Source of the DNA: Macrostomum hystrix
Lineage: Eukaryota > Platyhelminthes > Macrostomidae
NCBI GenBank assembly: GCA_950097015.1
Contig: CATNEN010000024.1
Coordinates: forward strand, 434,001 to 498,000
Length of the DNA stretch: 64,000 nucleotides
Direction of reading: 5' to 3'
Made by a program: the position numbers and the translations under genes. Under the pieces are notes generated by a model. The model worked only from the letters and a program-made list of their open reading frames with translations. It was not told where the DNA came from and did no database searches. Shown here piece after piece: positions 24,832-35,681 of this stretch (position 1 is its first letter; every line of letters starts with the position of its first letter).

Positions 24832-25610
24832 CAGATCAGTCTCGTGTCTGACAGATCAGTCTCGTGTCTGACAGATCAGTCTCGTGTCTGACAGATCAGT
24901 CTCGTGTCTGACAGATCAGTGCGCCGTGTCTGACAGATCAGTGCGCCGTGTTTGACAGATCAGTCTCGTGTCTGACAGATCAGTCTCGTGTCTGACAGAT
25001 CAGTCTCGTGTTTGACAGATCAGTGCGTCGTGTCTGACAGATCAGTCTCGTGTCTGACAGATCAGTCTCGTGTCTGACAGATCAGTCTCGTGTTTGACAG
25101 ATCAGTGCGTCGTGTCTGACAGATCAGTCTCGTGTCTGACAGATCAGTCTCGTGTCTGACAGATCAGTCTCGTGTCTGACAGATCAGTCTCGTGTCTGAC
25201 AGATCAGTCTCGTGTCTGACAGATCAGTCTCGTGTCTGACAGATCAGTCTCGTGTCTGACAGATCAGTCTCGTGTCTGACAGATCAGTGCGTCGTGTCTG
25301 ACAGATCAGTCTCGTGTCTGATAGATCAGTCTCGTGTCTGACAGATCAGTCTCGTGTCTGACAGATCAGTCTGGTGTCTGACAGATCAGTCTCGTGTCTG
25401 ACAGATCAGTCTCGTGTCTGACAGATCAGTCTCGTGTCTGACAGATCAGTCTCGTGTCTGACAGATCAGTCTCGCGTCTGACAGATCAGTCTCGTGTCCG
25501 ACAGATCAGTGCGCCGTGTTTGACAGATCAGTCTCGTGTCTGACAGATCAGTCTCGTGTCTGACAGATCAGTCTCGTGTCTGATAGATCAGTCTCGTGTA
25601 TTTATATCAT
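24832..25610. repeat. 20-bp satellite (acagatcagtctcgtgtctg)
   Basis: About 38 near-perfect copies of ACAGATCAGTCTCGTGTCTG with rare GCGCCG or GCGTCG variants. It is direct and lacks spacers, so it is a satellite and not a CRISPR array. Confidence 0.93.
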
Positions 25611-26120
25611 AGCATAGTTTAGCATCCTATATACTAAAAATGAATATATTACTGAAAGCAGTGAGTGATTGTTCGACTAGTTTATAAAAAATAAAGATGA
25701 AGTGTTGTTATACTGTTTGTTGTGCTGCGAAGGTAGCTAGGATGGTAAATTATTTTGTAATGCATTAGGTTCGAAAAATATATTTAGTGCACTGTTTTCA
25801 AAGTAAATAACTGATTGGGATTGCTAAAAAAACTATAAAAATGACTTACGTAGCTCGTAGCCTATAATTAATTATAAAGATTAAGCAAACAGGAAGCAAA
25901 AAATGAGAGAAGGAAACTAGTGCAATAGTGTGAATTCATGTCAAGTGAATGTCACACTCAGATTTGTATAAAACATGAGAAAATTGTACGACTGTTTTGT
26001 AAACATAGATAAAAAAGCATATCAACGTGAAAATTGAAAATGCGCCGAACAGTTTACTTAAACACTCTTGGATTGGGAAGGAAAGCCAGAGGCAAATATG
26101 GACAAAATGATGGGACAGAA
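25611..26120. other. AT-rich intergenic, nothing recognised
   Basis: Unique AT-rich sequence between two arrays. No convincing frame on either strand. Confidence 0.4.
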
Positions 26121-26124
26121 TACG

Positions 26125-27440
26125 AGTGCAAGAATAGGGAGAAAGAGGAGGAGAAAGGAGCAGAAAGAAAGGGAGAAAAGTGGGAGAAAGGGGCAGAAAG
26201 AAAGAGAGAAAGAGGAGGGAGAAAGGGGCAGCAAGAAAAGGAGAAAGAGGAGGGAGAAAGGGGCAGAAAGAAAGGGAGAAAAGTGGGAGAAAGGGGCAGA
26301 AAGAAAGAGAGAAAGAGGAGGGAGAAAGGGGCAGAAAGAAAGAGAGAAAGAGGAGGGAGAAAGGGGCAGAAAGAAAGGGAGAAAGAGGAGGGAGAAAGGG
26401 GCAGAAAGAAAGAGAGAAAGAGGAGGCAGAAAGGGGCAGAAAGAAAAGAAGAAAGAGGAGGGAGAAAGGAGCAGAAAGCAAGAGAGAAAGAGGAGGGAGA
26501 AAGGGGCAGAAAGAAAGAGAGAAAGAGGGGGGAGAAAGGAGCAGAAAGCAAGAGAGAAAGAGGAGGGAGAAAGGGGCAGAAAGAAAGAGAGAAAGAGGAG
26601 GGAGAAAGGGGCAGAAAGAAAGAGAGAAAGAGGAGGGAGAAAGGGGCAGAAAGAAAGGGAGAAAGAGGAGGGAGAAAGGGGCAGAAAGAAAGGGAGAAAG
26701 AGGAGGGAGAAAGGAGCAGAAAGCAAGAGAGAAAGAGGAGGGAGAAAGGGGCAGAAAGAAAGAGAGAAAGAGGAGGGAGAAAGGAGCAGAAAGCAAGAGA
26801 GAAAGAGGAGGGAGAAAGGGGCAGAAAGAAAGAGAGAAAGAGGAGGGAGAAAGGGGCAGAAAGAAAGAGAGAAAGAGGAGGGAGAAAGGGGCAGAAAGAA
26901 AGGGAGAAAGAGGAGGGAGAAAGGGGCAGAAAGAAAGAGAGAAAGAGGAGGCAGAAAGGGGCAGAAAGAAAAGAAGAAAGAGGAGGGAGAAAGGAGCAGA
27001 AAGCAAGAGAGAAAGAGGAGGGAGAAAGGGGCAGAAAGAAAGAGAGAAAGAGGGGGGAGAAAGGAGCAGAAAGCAAGAGAGAAAGAGGAGGGAGAAAGGG
27101 GCAGAAAGAAAGAGAGAAAGAGGAGGGAGAAAGGGGCAGAAAGAAAGAGAGAAAGAGGAGGGAGAAAGGGGCAGAAAGAAAGGGAGAAAGAGGAGGGAGA
27201 AAGGGGCAGAAAGAAAGGGAGAAAGAGGGGGGAGAAAGGAGCAGAAAGCAAGAGAGAAAGAGGAGGGAGAAAGGGGCAGAAAGAAAGAGAGAAAGAGGAG
27301 GGAGAAAGGGGCAGAAAGAAAGAGAGAAAGGAGGCAGAAAGAAAGAGAGAAAGAGGAGGCAGAAAGGGGCAGAAAGAAAGGGAGAAAGAGGAGGGAGAAA
27401 GGGGCAGAAAGAAAGAGAGAAAGGAGGCAGAAAGAAAGGG
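26125..27440. repeat. Purine-rich 35-bp minisatellite
   Basis: About 36 copies of a unit of about 35 bp, all purine except one C (gcagaaagaaagagagaaag followed by aggagggagaaaggg). Frames are open on both strands because of composition. It lies downstream of the CDK5RAP1 stop codon. Confidence 0.92.
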
Positions 27441-27640
27441 AGAATTAGTAAAAAAATAACTCGAAAATGGTTGATACAGAGAGCTGCAGCAGCGAAATGA
27501 TGAGATGGGAAGAGTGAATGCTAATGCAATATAAATCAGATGGGAGATGCAGAATGGGAAAGACTTAAAAGCACCGGCTAGTTGTACTCACATAAATTGA
27601 TACTGGCAGACAGCCAGCAGACAATGTCAACGAATTCTCA

Positions 27641-30600
27641 TTAAAATTCAGCCGTCAGGCGGTCGAAGCCAGCCGGGCCGTCTGGCACAACGGCCAACGG
27701 CTCAGCTAGCAGGGTCTGGATGCCAATGGCTTCGGTGACGCGGACGGCAACGAACTGGCCGATGCCACCGGGTCCCGTTGGCAGCTTCGGCATCAGCACC
27801 AGTTTTCCCTGGTCGTTGCGACCGCTCCAGAATTTGTCCGACTCTCGGCGACTGTCGCCATCGATGAGAACCAGCTGCTGCTGGCCGACTGCGAGCCGGT
27901 TGTCGGCTATAGCGATTTCCTCGAACACCTGACGCACCTCGTTTGTGCGGCGCCTCTGGATAAATGATAAATGGTCCAGCTGGAGAGACTTTGCTTATTC
28001 TTCCGCATCCCTCACTTCATCGACTCTATGAAGTCGTCGACATCTGTCTTTCTCCACTCTCCCGTTTTTCTACCATCTACTCTTTCAACCCTTCTTTCTA
28101 CCCTCTCTCACCCCACTCCTCATTCTCTTCTCTCCCCTCTCCCCCTCACTTCTCATTCTCTTCTCTCCCCTCTTCCCCTCACTTCTCATTCTCTTCTCTC
28201 CCCTCTCCCCCTCACTTCTCATTCTCTTCTCTCCCCTCTTCCCCTCACTTCTCATTCTCTTCTCTCCCCTCTTCCCCTCACTTCTCATTCTCTTTTCACT
28301 CCTCTTACCTTACTGTCTATTCTCAATCTCCTCTATCCCTTCTCCCACTTTTCTCCCCATTCTGTTCTCCCACTTTTCTCCTAGCTCTCCCTTCTTCTAA
28401 CTTTCTCCCCATTCTACTCTCCCTCCCCTTTATCACCTTACTCTTCTCTTTCATCCTTCTTTTATCTCTAACTATCGATACCACTCTCTCTCGGATTTTC
28501 CCAGAACCTTTATCTTTAGGGCGGATAGCTCAGTCAGTAAGGTGTCGGACTCTGGATCAGATGGTCCTGGGTTCGACTCCCGACCTAGTCTAGAACTATT
28601 CGTGCAGCCTTTGGCAAGCTGCTTTGCCCTAATGTGCACACAGTCTACTCAGCTGCAAATGAGTACCGACATTTCGTCGGGTAATAATAATTCCGGCTGG
28701 CGTGGAATAAAGCAGTTCTGTCCGGCAATTCTGTGGGGTTTGGATGCTGCCGATATGTTTGGAAAAAATAAATTCCATTGCTGACACGCGGCTGTCAACC
28801 GGTGTCCGAGAGAGCCGGGGAGTACAATAGGTGTGCAGTCCCCACCTGCTAGTGTGCCTGACACACAACACCTGCACTGGCCCTTGGGTCTAGTGTCAAT
28901 TATTATATTATTATATTTATCTTTGGCCCTTGTACGGCACTCGGACACGCACCTTGACATCAGGGGGCACATCGTCGGCTAGGAGTCGCTGAGCCCTGGT
29001 CCTCTGCCGCTCACTGTAGCTGAAATAGAACACAAAGCTGTAGCGCACCAGCCTTAGCAGGCTGAGGGTGTCCGAGTGCTCAGCGTCTGTCTCGCCGCAG
29101 AAGCCGCTAATGATGTCGGTTGTAATGGCCAGCTTTGGCACTGCGGCTCTGGCGTCTTCTACCAGCTTTAGATAGGCCTCCCTGAAAATACGAGGTGATG
29201 AAAATACTAATTCAATCCTATTTAGAAAGGAAAATAAAGGAAAAGAGAAAGAGGGAAAGAAGGGAAGAGGGAAAGCGTAGAAGAGAGAAAGACGCGAAGA
29301 GGGGAAGAGTGGAAAAGGGGAAGAGGGAAAGAGGGAAAGAGGGAAAGTTGGGAAGAGGGGAAGAGGGAAAGAGAGAAAGAGGGGACGAGAAAAAGACGCG
29401 AAGAGGGGAAGAGTGGAAGAGTGGAAGAGGGGAAGAGAGAAAGAGGGGAAGATGGGAAGGGTAGAAAAGGGGAAGAGGGGAAGAGGGAAAGTGGGGAAGA
29501 GGGAAAGAGGGAAAGAGAGAAAGAGGGAAGAGTGGAAAAGGGTAAGAGAGAAAGACGCGAAGAGGGGAAGAGTGGAAGTCGGGAAGTTGGGAAGAGGGGG
29601 AAAACAGAAAGATGGAAAGAGGGGAAGAGTGGAAAAGGGGAACAGGGGAAGAAGGTAAAGAGAGAAAGACGGGAAGAGAGGAAGAGTGAAAAAAGGAAGA
29701 GAGAAAGACGGGAAGAGAGGAAGAGTGAAAAAAGGAAAAAGGAAAGGGGCGAAGAGGGGAAGTGGGGAAGACAAAAAGATGGAAAGAGGGGAAGAGTAGA
29801 CAAGGAGAAGAGGGGAAGAGGGTAAGAGAGAAAGACGGGAAGAGAGGAAGAGTGAAAAAAGGAAGAGAGAAAGACGGGAAGAGAGGAAGAGTGAAAAAAG
29901 GAAGAGAGAAAGACGGGAAGAGAGGAAAAGTGGAAGGGTGGAAGAGGGAAGGAGGGGAAATACTAAAAGGAGATGGTATAATTTCTCCAGCAAGCTACCT
30001 AGTGTAGTGTCTGCGCATTCTATCCAGCACGGCAGTGGAGCCGCTCTGGGCCGGCAGGTGCAACCGTTTAGCCAAATTCGCCCGCTCGCTAATGAGTCGC
30101 AGCAGAGCCGGCGGGAAGTCTTTCGGATGGGGCGAAGTGAAACGGAATCTGCAGTCGGGGTGCCTAGAGCTCAGCCTGTCCAGCAGGTCGGCGAAGCGCA
30201 GGCCGCCCTGACGCTCGGCATAATTAGCCGAGAAGCCGGGAGTGCGGCCGCAGACAGCTGACTGGGCGTCACCTACCGCGCCAGTCAGGTCTCGATAGCT
30301 GTTTACATTCTGGCCTAGGAGGGTGATCTCGCGAACACCCTGATCAACTAGCCGGCTGACCTGATCAGCCACCGCCTCGGCTGGCGTTGAGCGCTCGCGG
30401 CCGCGGGTCTGCGGCACAATGCAGAAGGCGCAGTGATTGTCACAGCCGCGCATAATTGAGACGAATGCGGCCACGGAATTCGGCTGCATCCGAATCGGAT
30501 TCAGGTCGGCGTAGGTCTCCTCCAATGAGAGCTGGGTGTTGGCTGGGGCGGGCGGTTGGCAACTGGCTGGCATCGGTATCTGACTGAGATATCTGACACC

Positions 30601-32237
30601 CTACTGAGATGTCTGACACCATACTGAGATATCTGACACCCTACTGAGAAACCTCACACCCTACTGAAATGAAATATGAAATATCGACACCCTACTGAGA
30701 TGTCTGACACCCTACTGAGATGTCTGACACCCTACTGAGATGTCTGACACCCTACTGAGATATCTGACACCCTACTGAGCAACCCCACACCCTACTGAGC
30801 AACCCCACACCCTACTGAGCAACCCCACACCCTACTGAGCAACCCCACACCCTACTGAGCAACCCCACACCCTACTGAGCAACCCCACACCCTACTGAGT
30901 AACCCCACACCCTACTGAGCAACCCCACACCCTACTGAGCAACCCCACACCCTACTGAGCAACCCCACACCCTACTGAGCAACCCCACACCCTACTGAGC
31001 AACCCCAAACCCTACTGAGCAACCCCACACCCTACTGAGCAACCCCACACCCTACTGAGCAACCCCACACCCTACTGAGCAACCCCACACCCTACTGAGC
31101 AACCCCACACGCTACTGAGCAACCCCACACCCAGATACAGTTTGTCAACCAATAGACTCACCACCCCGGTATCCGCAGTCAGCATCAGCCAGCAGTCTTG
31201 GCAGGTCTCTATACGCGTCCGGGCCGCAGATAACTCGAACTACTGGCGACTCGTCGAACAGCTTCGACTTCAAGCGCTCCGCCATGCAGCCTTGAGGTGC
31301 GAAGGTTGAGAGAAAGTACAAATAAAGTACTCTCCGTATGTACATGTCTGCATATTGCAGGTGCATTGGCTCACAGGCTTACCCAAGACGCCAACAGTAG
31401 GCAGTCTACCGCTAGTCGGCCGTTTCTGATTGGCCAGCCAGCGAAGCCTGTCGCGGATTTTTTTCTCCGCACCCTCCCTAATAGCACAGGTCATTATGAG
31501 GTAGACATCTGCCTGTCAATCCGGAATTGAAATACTGTGATTCAATGGATGCCAGTGTTAACAGAGGGGTATTTTAAACACCCACACTTTTTTCTAAATA
31601 TCCTAAAATGTTTAACAAACCGCTCTATCCGATTCAAGAACTTCCAGAATCAGCAAACATTGGCATCGTCGAGATATTCAATGATTCTAACATTCGTAAA
31701 GGGCCTTCAATCGTAAAGGGCGGAAAATTTTGATTCAGATGGTGGACTTTCACGAAAATCGGTCATTCAGCATCGGGTATTTGAAATTCTACTGTTAGAA
31801 CTAATAGGGAGATAAGTAGAAAAAAACGGTGTTTACATCACCCCCGGTTGGCACAATGTTGTAGCCAGATTTGGCAAGAATCGACGCAACTATCTCAGTG
31901 TCGGACACATTCATCTGGCAGCCCCGCGTCTCGATAAACACTGCGGACGGCGCGATAGGGGGGGCGGGCGTCGGTAACCGATTTTGATGCACTTGCTATA
32001 GGCAGAAGCATGCGAAGATACCCTACCCGACTTTCCAGCACCAGCGATTGAATTCTGCGGCTCCGGCGACGACCGATGAGGCGATTCAGATCCAGCAAAC
32101 AAGAACTGATGCAAACCAGGGCTCCGCTGCAACAGCTCCCTGGCCTTGGCCTTGCGAGCGTCGGCAGCTGACTGCGACCGGCTGCACAAGCTGCGCCGTG
32201 CCGCCGCGTGCCGGAAAATTCCTAGTAACGAGGCGCG
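27641..32237 (-). CDS. CDK5RAP1: CDK5RAP1: mitochondrial tRNA (ms2i6A37) methylthiotransferase
   Basis: Radical-SAM enzyme that methylthiolates i6A37 of mitochondrial tRNAs. Exons (complement): 32027-32237, 31837-31991, 31383-31512, 31162-31290, 29999-30566, 28953-29181, 27641-27955; phases 1,0,1,1,2,0 all join (579 codons with stop). The N-terminal UPF0004 domain keeps its three cluster cysteines (RGCQMN, TCAIRE, GCMAERL). The radical-SAM motif is [10 protein letters not shown], followed by [33 protein letters not shown] and GFCGETD. The C-terminal TRAM domain starts near [10 protein letters not shown] and keeps SGRNDQGK. The first exon listed encodes an Arg-rich stretch ([16 protein letters not shown]) typical of a mitochondrial leader. 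It follows a good acceptor (TTACAG), so the initiator Met lies in an unidentified upstream exon or a trans-splice joins here. Intron 31992-32026 is only 35 bp; the other introns carry a minisatellite, a SINE or purine tracts. Confidence 0.95.
28095..28300. repeat. Pyrimidine-rich minisatellite, unit about 33 bp
   Basis: Five to six copies of a C/T-rich unit (cccctcacttctcattctct plus tctctcccctctt), continuing as degenerate CT-rich sequence to about 28450. It lies in the last CDK5RAP1 intron (27956-28952). Confidence 0.85.
28518..28915 (+). mobile_element. tRNA-derived SINE, about 398 bp, flanked by 9-bp target-site duplication
   Basis: The head is tRNA-like: A box in GATAGCTCAGTCAG and B box GGGTTCGACTCCC, with a CTG triplet in the anticodon position. 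The body follows and the tail is (ATT)-rich. TTTATCTTT flanks both sides (28509-28517 and 28916-28924), so insertion by target-primed reverse transcription is well supported. It sits in the last CDK5RAP1 intron, opposite to gene orientation. It is distinct in the body from the SINE at 34314 but shares the ATT-type tail. Confidence 0.82.
29225..29960. repeat. GA-rich low-complexity tract
   Basis: Degenerate purine repeat (ggaagaggg/aaagacggg) in the CDK5RAP1 intron 29182-29998. Both-strand frames are compositional. Confidence 0.88.
30575..31135. repeat. 20-bp satellite (ccctactgagcaaccccaca)
   Basis: About 27 units. The left part is CCCTACTGAGATGTCTGACA and the right part a homogenised CCCTACTGAGCAACCCCACA, so two subfamilies lie side by side. 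It fills the CDK5RAP1 intron 30567-31161. Confidence 0.93.
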
Positions 32238-32344
32238 CTGTAATTCAAGTAGAAAAATCTGCGTGAATTACTTGCCTGCGTGTTTCGTTTGAGACTACTT
32301 ACAGTCGCGTGCTTGGAAAGTAGTGTGTTCCCCTTCGCACTTCA

Positions 32345-33825
32345 TTGACTTGGAATCTTCCCAATCTGTGAACTTCACAAACCTGGAATCTTCCCAATCT
32401 TTAAACTTCACAAACCTGGAATCTTCCCAATCTTTGAGCCTCATAAAACTGCCATCTTCCCAATCTTTGAGCCCCATAAAAACTGGAATCTTCTCAATCT
32501 TTGAGCCTCAAAAAAACTGGAATCTTCCCAATCTTTGAGCCCCATAAAAACTGGAATCTTCCCAATCTTTGAGTCTCATAAAAACTGGAATCTTCCCTAT
32601 CTTTGAGTCTCATAAAAACTGGAATCTTCCCTATCTTTGAGTCTCATAAAAACTGGAATCTTCCAAATCTTTGAGCCCCATAAAAACTGGAATCTTCCCA
32701 ATCTTTGAGCCCCATAAAAACTGGAATCTTCCCAATCTTTGAGCCTTATAAAAACTGGAATCTTCTTAATCTTTGAGCCCCATAAAAACTGGAATCTTCC
32801 CAATCTTTGAGTCTCATAAAAAATGGAATCTTCCAAATCTTTGAGCCCCATTAAAACTGGAATCTTCCCAATCTTTGAGCCCCATAAAAACTGGAATCTT
32901 CCAAATCTTTGAGTCTCATAAAAACTGGAATCTTCCCAATCTTTGAGCCCCATAAAAAATGGAATCTTCCCAATCTTTGAGCCCCATTAAAACTGGAATC
33001 TTCCCAATCTTTGAGCCCCATAAAAACTGGAATCTTCCCTATCTTTGAGTCTCATAAAAACTGGAATCTTCCCAATCTTTGAGCCCCATAAAAACTGGAA
33101 TCTTCCCAATCTTTGAGCCTCATAAAAACTGGAATCTTCCCAATCTTTGAGCCTTATAAAAACTGGAATCTTCCCTATCTTTGAGCCTTATAAAAACTGG
33201 GATCTTCCCAATCTTTGAGCCTTATAAAAACTGCCATCTTCCCAATCTTTGAGCCTCATAAAAACTGGAATCTTCCCTATCTTTGAGTCTCATAAAAACT
33301 GGAATCTTCCCAATCTTTGAGCCCCATAAAAACTGGAATCTTCCCAATCTTTGAGCCTTATAAAAACTGGAATCTTCCCAATCTTTGAGCCTTATAAAAA
33401 CTGCCATCTTCCCAATCTTTGAGCCCCATTAAAACTGGAATCTTCCCAATCTTTGAGCCTCATAAAAACTGGAATCTTCCCAATCTTTGAGCCCCATAAA
33501 AACTGGAATCTTCCCAATCTTTGAGTCTCATAAAAACTGGAATCTTCCCAATCTTTGAGCCCCATAAAAACTGGAATCTTCCCAATCTTTGAGCCTCATA
33601 AAAACTGGAATCTTCCCAATCTTTGAGCCCCATAAAAACAAGAATCTTCCCAATCTTTGAGTCTCATAAAAACAGGAATCTTCCCAATCTTTGAGCCCCA
33701 TAAAAACTGGAATCTTCTCAATCTTTGAGCCCCATAAAAACTGGAATCTTCCCAATCTTTGAGCCTCATAAAAACTGGAATCTTCCCAATCTTTGAGCCC
33801 CATAAAAACTGGAATGTTCCCAAAC
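32345..33825. repeat. 34-bp minisatellite
   Basis: About 43 copies of a 34-mer (ggaatcttcccaatctttga plus gccccataaaaact) with GCCTTAT, GTCTCAT and GCCCCAT variants. It lies immediately upstream of the first recognised CDK5RAP1 exon, so it probably sits in that gene's first intron or promoter region. Confidence 0.92.
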
Positions 33826-34313
33826 TTTGCACTTTAGGCCTGAAGTTTATGAAACAGGATTTTTAAGGTTTTTTCAAAACTTTCAGTTCTTTTCGATTTA
33901 GTTTAATTTTTTATAAAAAGGATAATTAACAAGCAGGGATAACGTTCGTGCAGACATAGATAAAATATTCATAAAAATGACAGCTGTATGACGATCAATT
34001 TATTTTGTTAATACGGATACACATTTTTAATACACAAAATCATTGAGTAAATGACAAGGATAGGACAATGCAAAACTGTGTGTTTAGTTATTGTGTTGCA
34101 TTTTCATCAAATCCAAACGGGACCTTCCTAAAACTGCCGCTTCTATGTCCGAATCAGTTTTGTTAAAGTTTAGACAGGCGGACAAAACTGTGTACACTAG
34201 AAAACAGAGACAATGAGACAGCTGTGCAATGGCCGATAGTGACAAGCAGCGCTGGGCAGATTCTTTGCGGCACATACTACTGCTCTAATTAAAGTAAGTA
34301 GTAGCATAAATCA

Positions 34314-34634
34314 GAGGTTGTAGCCTAGAGGTTAGGGCGTCGGACTCACGACTGGAAGGTCGGGGGTTCGATTCCCGACTCTACTGGAACAATTTGTGTC
34401 CTTTAGCAAGACACTTAACTCTGCATTGCTTCAGTTCACCCAGCTGTTAAATGGGTACCAGCATTAGCTGGGATAATTGAAGGTGGGTGTGGCGTCCCCC
34501 CAGTCCATGGACTGAACAGCTGTACGCAGCCTTCAGATGCGCCGCGCATTAGCTGCGGCTGTGCTGTCGGCTGCACATGTGACCCAATTGGGGCAGGTGT
34601 AATCAATTATTAATTAATTAATTATTATTATTAT
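34314..34634 (+). mobile_element. tRNA-derived SINE, 321 bp, with 12-bp target-site duplication
   Basis: TAGCATAAATCA occurs at 34302-34313 and again at 34635-34646. The head has A box TAGCCTAGAGG and B box GGGTTCGATTCCC, with CAC in the anticodon position. The central part contains CTTTAGCAAGACACTTAAC and CCAGCTGTTAAATGGGTACC; the tail is AATTATTATT. A second, diverged copy lies at 56031. The perfect duplication implies a recent insertion. I do not treat the tRNA-like head as a functional tRNA gene. Confidence 0.9.
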
Positions 34635-34646
34635 TAGCATAAATCA

Positions 34647-35681
34647 ACAATCACTGTTCTTTTTAAATAGCTTGTTAATTAGTTGTTAAAATACACACGC
34701 AGGGGTAAAATTATAGGGAGTGAGACTTATTAGGCAAAATGCTCGGCTGGCTTCAGTACTGTACGCATCCTTTCATTGCCTATCAGTAGAGCTTGCGTAC
34801 GATAAAAAAGCTCGCAAATAACGCACACGCACATTTATTCTACTTGTGAGTAGAGAAAACGAAATTGTGCCATAAAAAAGAATAGACAAACTTATAGGCG
34901 AAAGTCTAGTTTTAGGCAATGTGTAAGAACAGGAGAGAGAGAGAGAGAGAACCCGGATGTGCCCCACAACAGGAAAATAGTATCGTGCAGTAATGTTAGT
35001 AAGCATGAATTTTTGTTAAATAACTCAATGTATTCTAGACTGTAAAAAATGACAGCCGAAAACTTGCACAACGATTTATGACTTGAATAGGCTTTCGAAC
35101 ATAAAATATCAAAATAGGTTAATTTATACTCAGGTTTGCAAACGCATTGCATGCACTGTTATAATAGTTCTACATTAAATATATATATTCAAAGGTATAC
35201 GAGATATAAGACAAATTAAATTTACATTTTAAAACTGGCGCAACAACGAACGGAAAGCCGGTAGAAGAGAACCAAACAAACAAACAAACAAACAAACAAA
35301 CAACTTGTAAAAATTTCCCGATAGTTCTTGAAAAAAAAACACTAAAATGTTAATTATAAAAAATAGAACAAATAAAGATACACCTAGCGTAGGCGGCGGG
35401 TAGAGGGCAAAAGACGGTAAAGAAAAGGTCATTAGACGCACCAGAATGAATAGTGCCAAACGCCGACACGATACGGTTTGCAGCCATTTTATTGTTTAGC
35501 AGTTATTTTAAAAAACTCACACAAAAAATCACCTCCAGAGACTTTGTCTAGTGCCATAGTGGCGTACTCATAGTAAGTCAATTGAAAGCGGAGTCAGGCT
35601 ACACTATTGGCAAAAAATGAAACAGGACGAACAAGCACACAACAGGAGGATATAAATCAATGGAAATACACTTTCTAGCTG
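34647..35681. other. Intergenic between CDK5RAP1 and SOCS7-like, nothing but simple repeats
   Basis: AT-rich sequence with an (AG)n run at about 34932 and (CAAA)n at about 35276. It holds the 3' flank of the SOCS7-like gene. No gene recognised; 33830-34301 on the other side of the SINE is likewise featureless. Confidence 0.45.

Noticed and set aside
24832-25610. CRISPR-like regular 20-mers
   Set aside because: Units are contiguous with no unique spacers, and the genome is eukaryotic.
26034-27500. Plus (KEREKEEGERG) and minus (FLPLSPSSFSL) frames of 340-490 aa
   Set aside because: Purine-rich 35-bp minisatellite open on both strands.
28518-28590. tRNA-Gln-like gene
   Set aside because: The tRNA-like segment is the head of a 398-bp SINE with a target-site duplication, and it has no pol III terminator directly after it.
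34314-34386. tRNA-Val-like gene
   Set aside because: Same reasoning: it is the 5' part of a SINE with a 12-bp duplication.
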